Assembly (NCBI GenBank): GCA_945869715.1
Contig: CAMBPP010000095.1
Span: 1-5,649 of the forward strand
Reading direction: 5' to 3'
Source: Bifidobacterium breve
GTDB taxonomy: Bacteria; Actinomycetota; Acidimicrobiia; Acidimicrobiales; Ilumatobacteraceae
DNA length: 5,649 nt
The translations under genes were made by a program, and so were the position numbers. Of this stretch, positions 5,577 to 5,649 are shown in pieces (positions within the stretch are counted from its first letter, which is position 1; each line of letters opens with the position of its first letter). A model generated the notes under the pieces. It saw only the letters and a list, made by a program, of their open reading frames with translations. It did not search any database and had not been told where the DNA came from.

Positions 5577-5588
5577 AGAGGTGGCTGG

Positions 5589-5594
5589 TAATCT
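5589..5594 (+). promoter_or_regulatory. Weak candidate -10 box of the tRNA-Gly gene
   Basis: TAATCT fits TAnnnT and would start transcription near 5601, about 7 nt before the tRNA. No good -35 is seen at the right distance (TTCGTC at 5563-5568 would need a 20-bp spacer). The dcd and tRNA promoters therefore share the 67-bp divergent gap. Confidence 0.25.
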
Positions 5595-5607
5595 GAGACC
5601 GTTATCT

Positions 5608-5649
5608 GCGGGTGTAGTTCAGAGGCAGAACATCAGCTTCCCAAGCTGA
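5608..5649 (+). tRNA. tRNA-Gly (anticodon CCC), 3' part cut by window edge
   Basis: The first 43 positions of a tRNA fold cleanly. The 5' acceptor strand is GCGGGTG (5608-5614), followed by T8 and A9. The D arm is GTTC-AGAGGCA-GAAC (5617-5631), followed by A26. The anticodon arm is TCAGC-TTCCCAA-GCTGA (5633-5649), with a perfect 5-bp stem and a 7-base loop. U33 is followed by CCC (5640-5642), which reads the GGG glycine codon. The variable loop, T arm and 3' acceptor strand lie beyond the edge, so the acceptor pairing cannot be verified. GCGGGTGTAGTTCA is a typical bacterial tRNA-Gly opening. It is divergent from dcd; from memory a tRNA-Gly also neighbours dcd in mycobacteria. Confidence 0.93.

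Overview
The window looks like an ordinary housekeeping stretch of an actinobacterial chromosome with moderate GC content (about half by eye, low for the phylum). The actinobacterial assignment rests on three things. DnaK and Dcd read almost like their mycobacterial counterparts. The Fe-S membrane protein belongs to the EtfD (Rv0338c) type. The dnaK upstream region carries HAIR-type operators for HspR rather than a CIRCE element. No mobile element, CRISPR array, phage gene or toxin system is visible.

Layout, left to right: (1) the 5' two thirds of dnaK on the minus strand, running off the left edge. (2) A 216-bp divergent control region with a dnaK ribosome binding site, two HAIR-like inverted repeats exactly 73 bp apart, a perfect DnaA-box sequence and a putative promoter for the next gene. 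(3) Three closely spaced plus-strand genes: phosphoglycerate mutase gpmA, a stand-alone cyclic-nucleotide-binding domain protein, and a large membrane Fe-S oxidoreductase (etfD-like). (4) dcd on the minus strand, converging on etfD with no base between the two stop codons. (5) The 5' half of a tRNA-Gly(CCC), divergent from dcd and cut by the right edge.

Functionally the genes cover protein folding and heat shock (DnaK), lower glycolysis (GpmA), electron transfer from fatty-acid oxidation into the menaquinone pool (EtfD-like, inferred), a possible cNMP sensor, dUMP supply for dTTP synthesis (Dcd), and glycine decoding. The most interesting material is regulatory. The two HAIR elements could link gpmA to the HspR heat-shock circuit. 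The plus-strand genes and dcd lack Shine-Dalgarno sequences, and for most of them a -10-like hexamer lies 6 nt before the start codon, which suggests leaderless mRNAs. Two hairpins sit at gene junctions, one of them placing the etfD start codon in its loop. I did not find a clearly novel multi-gene system.
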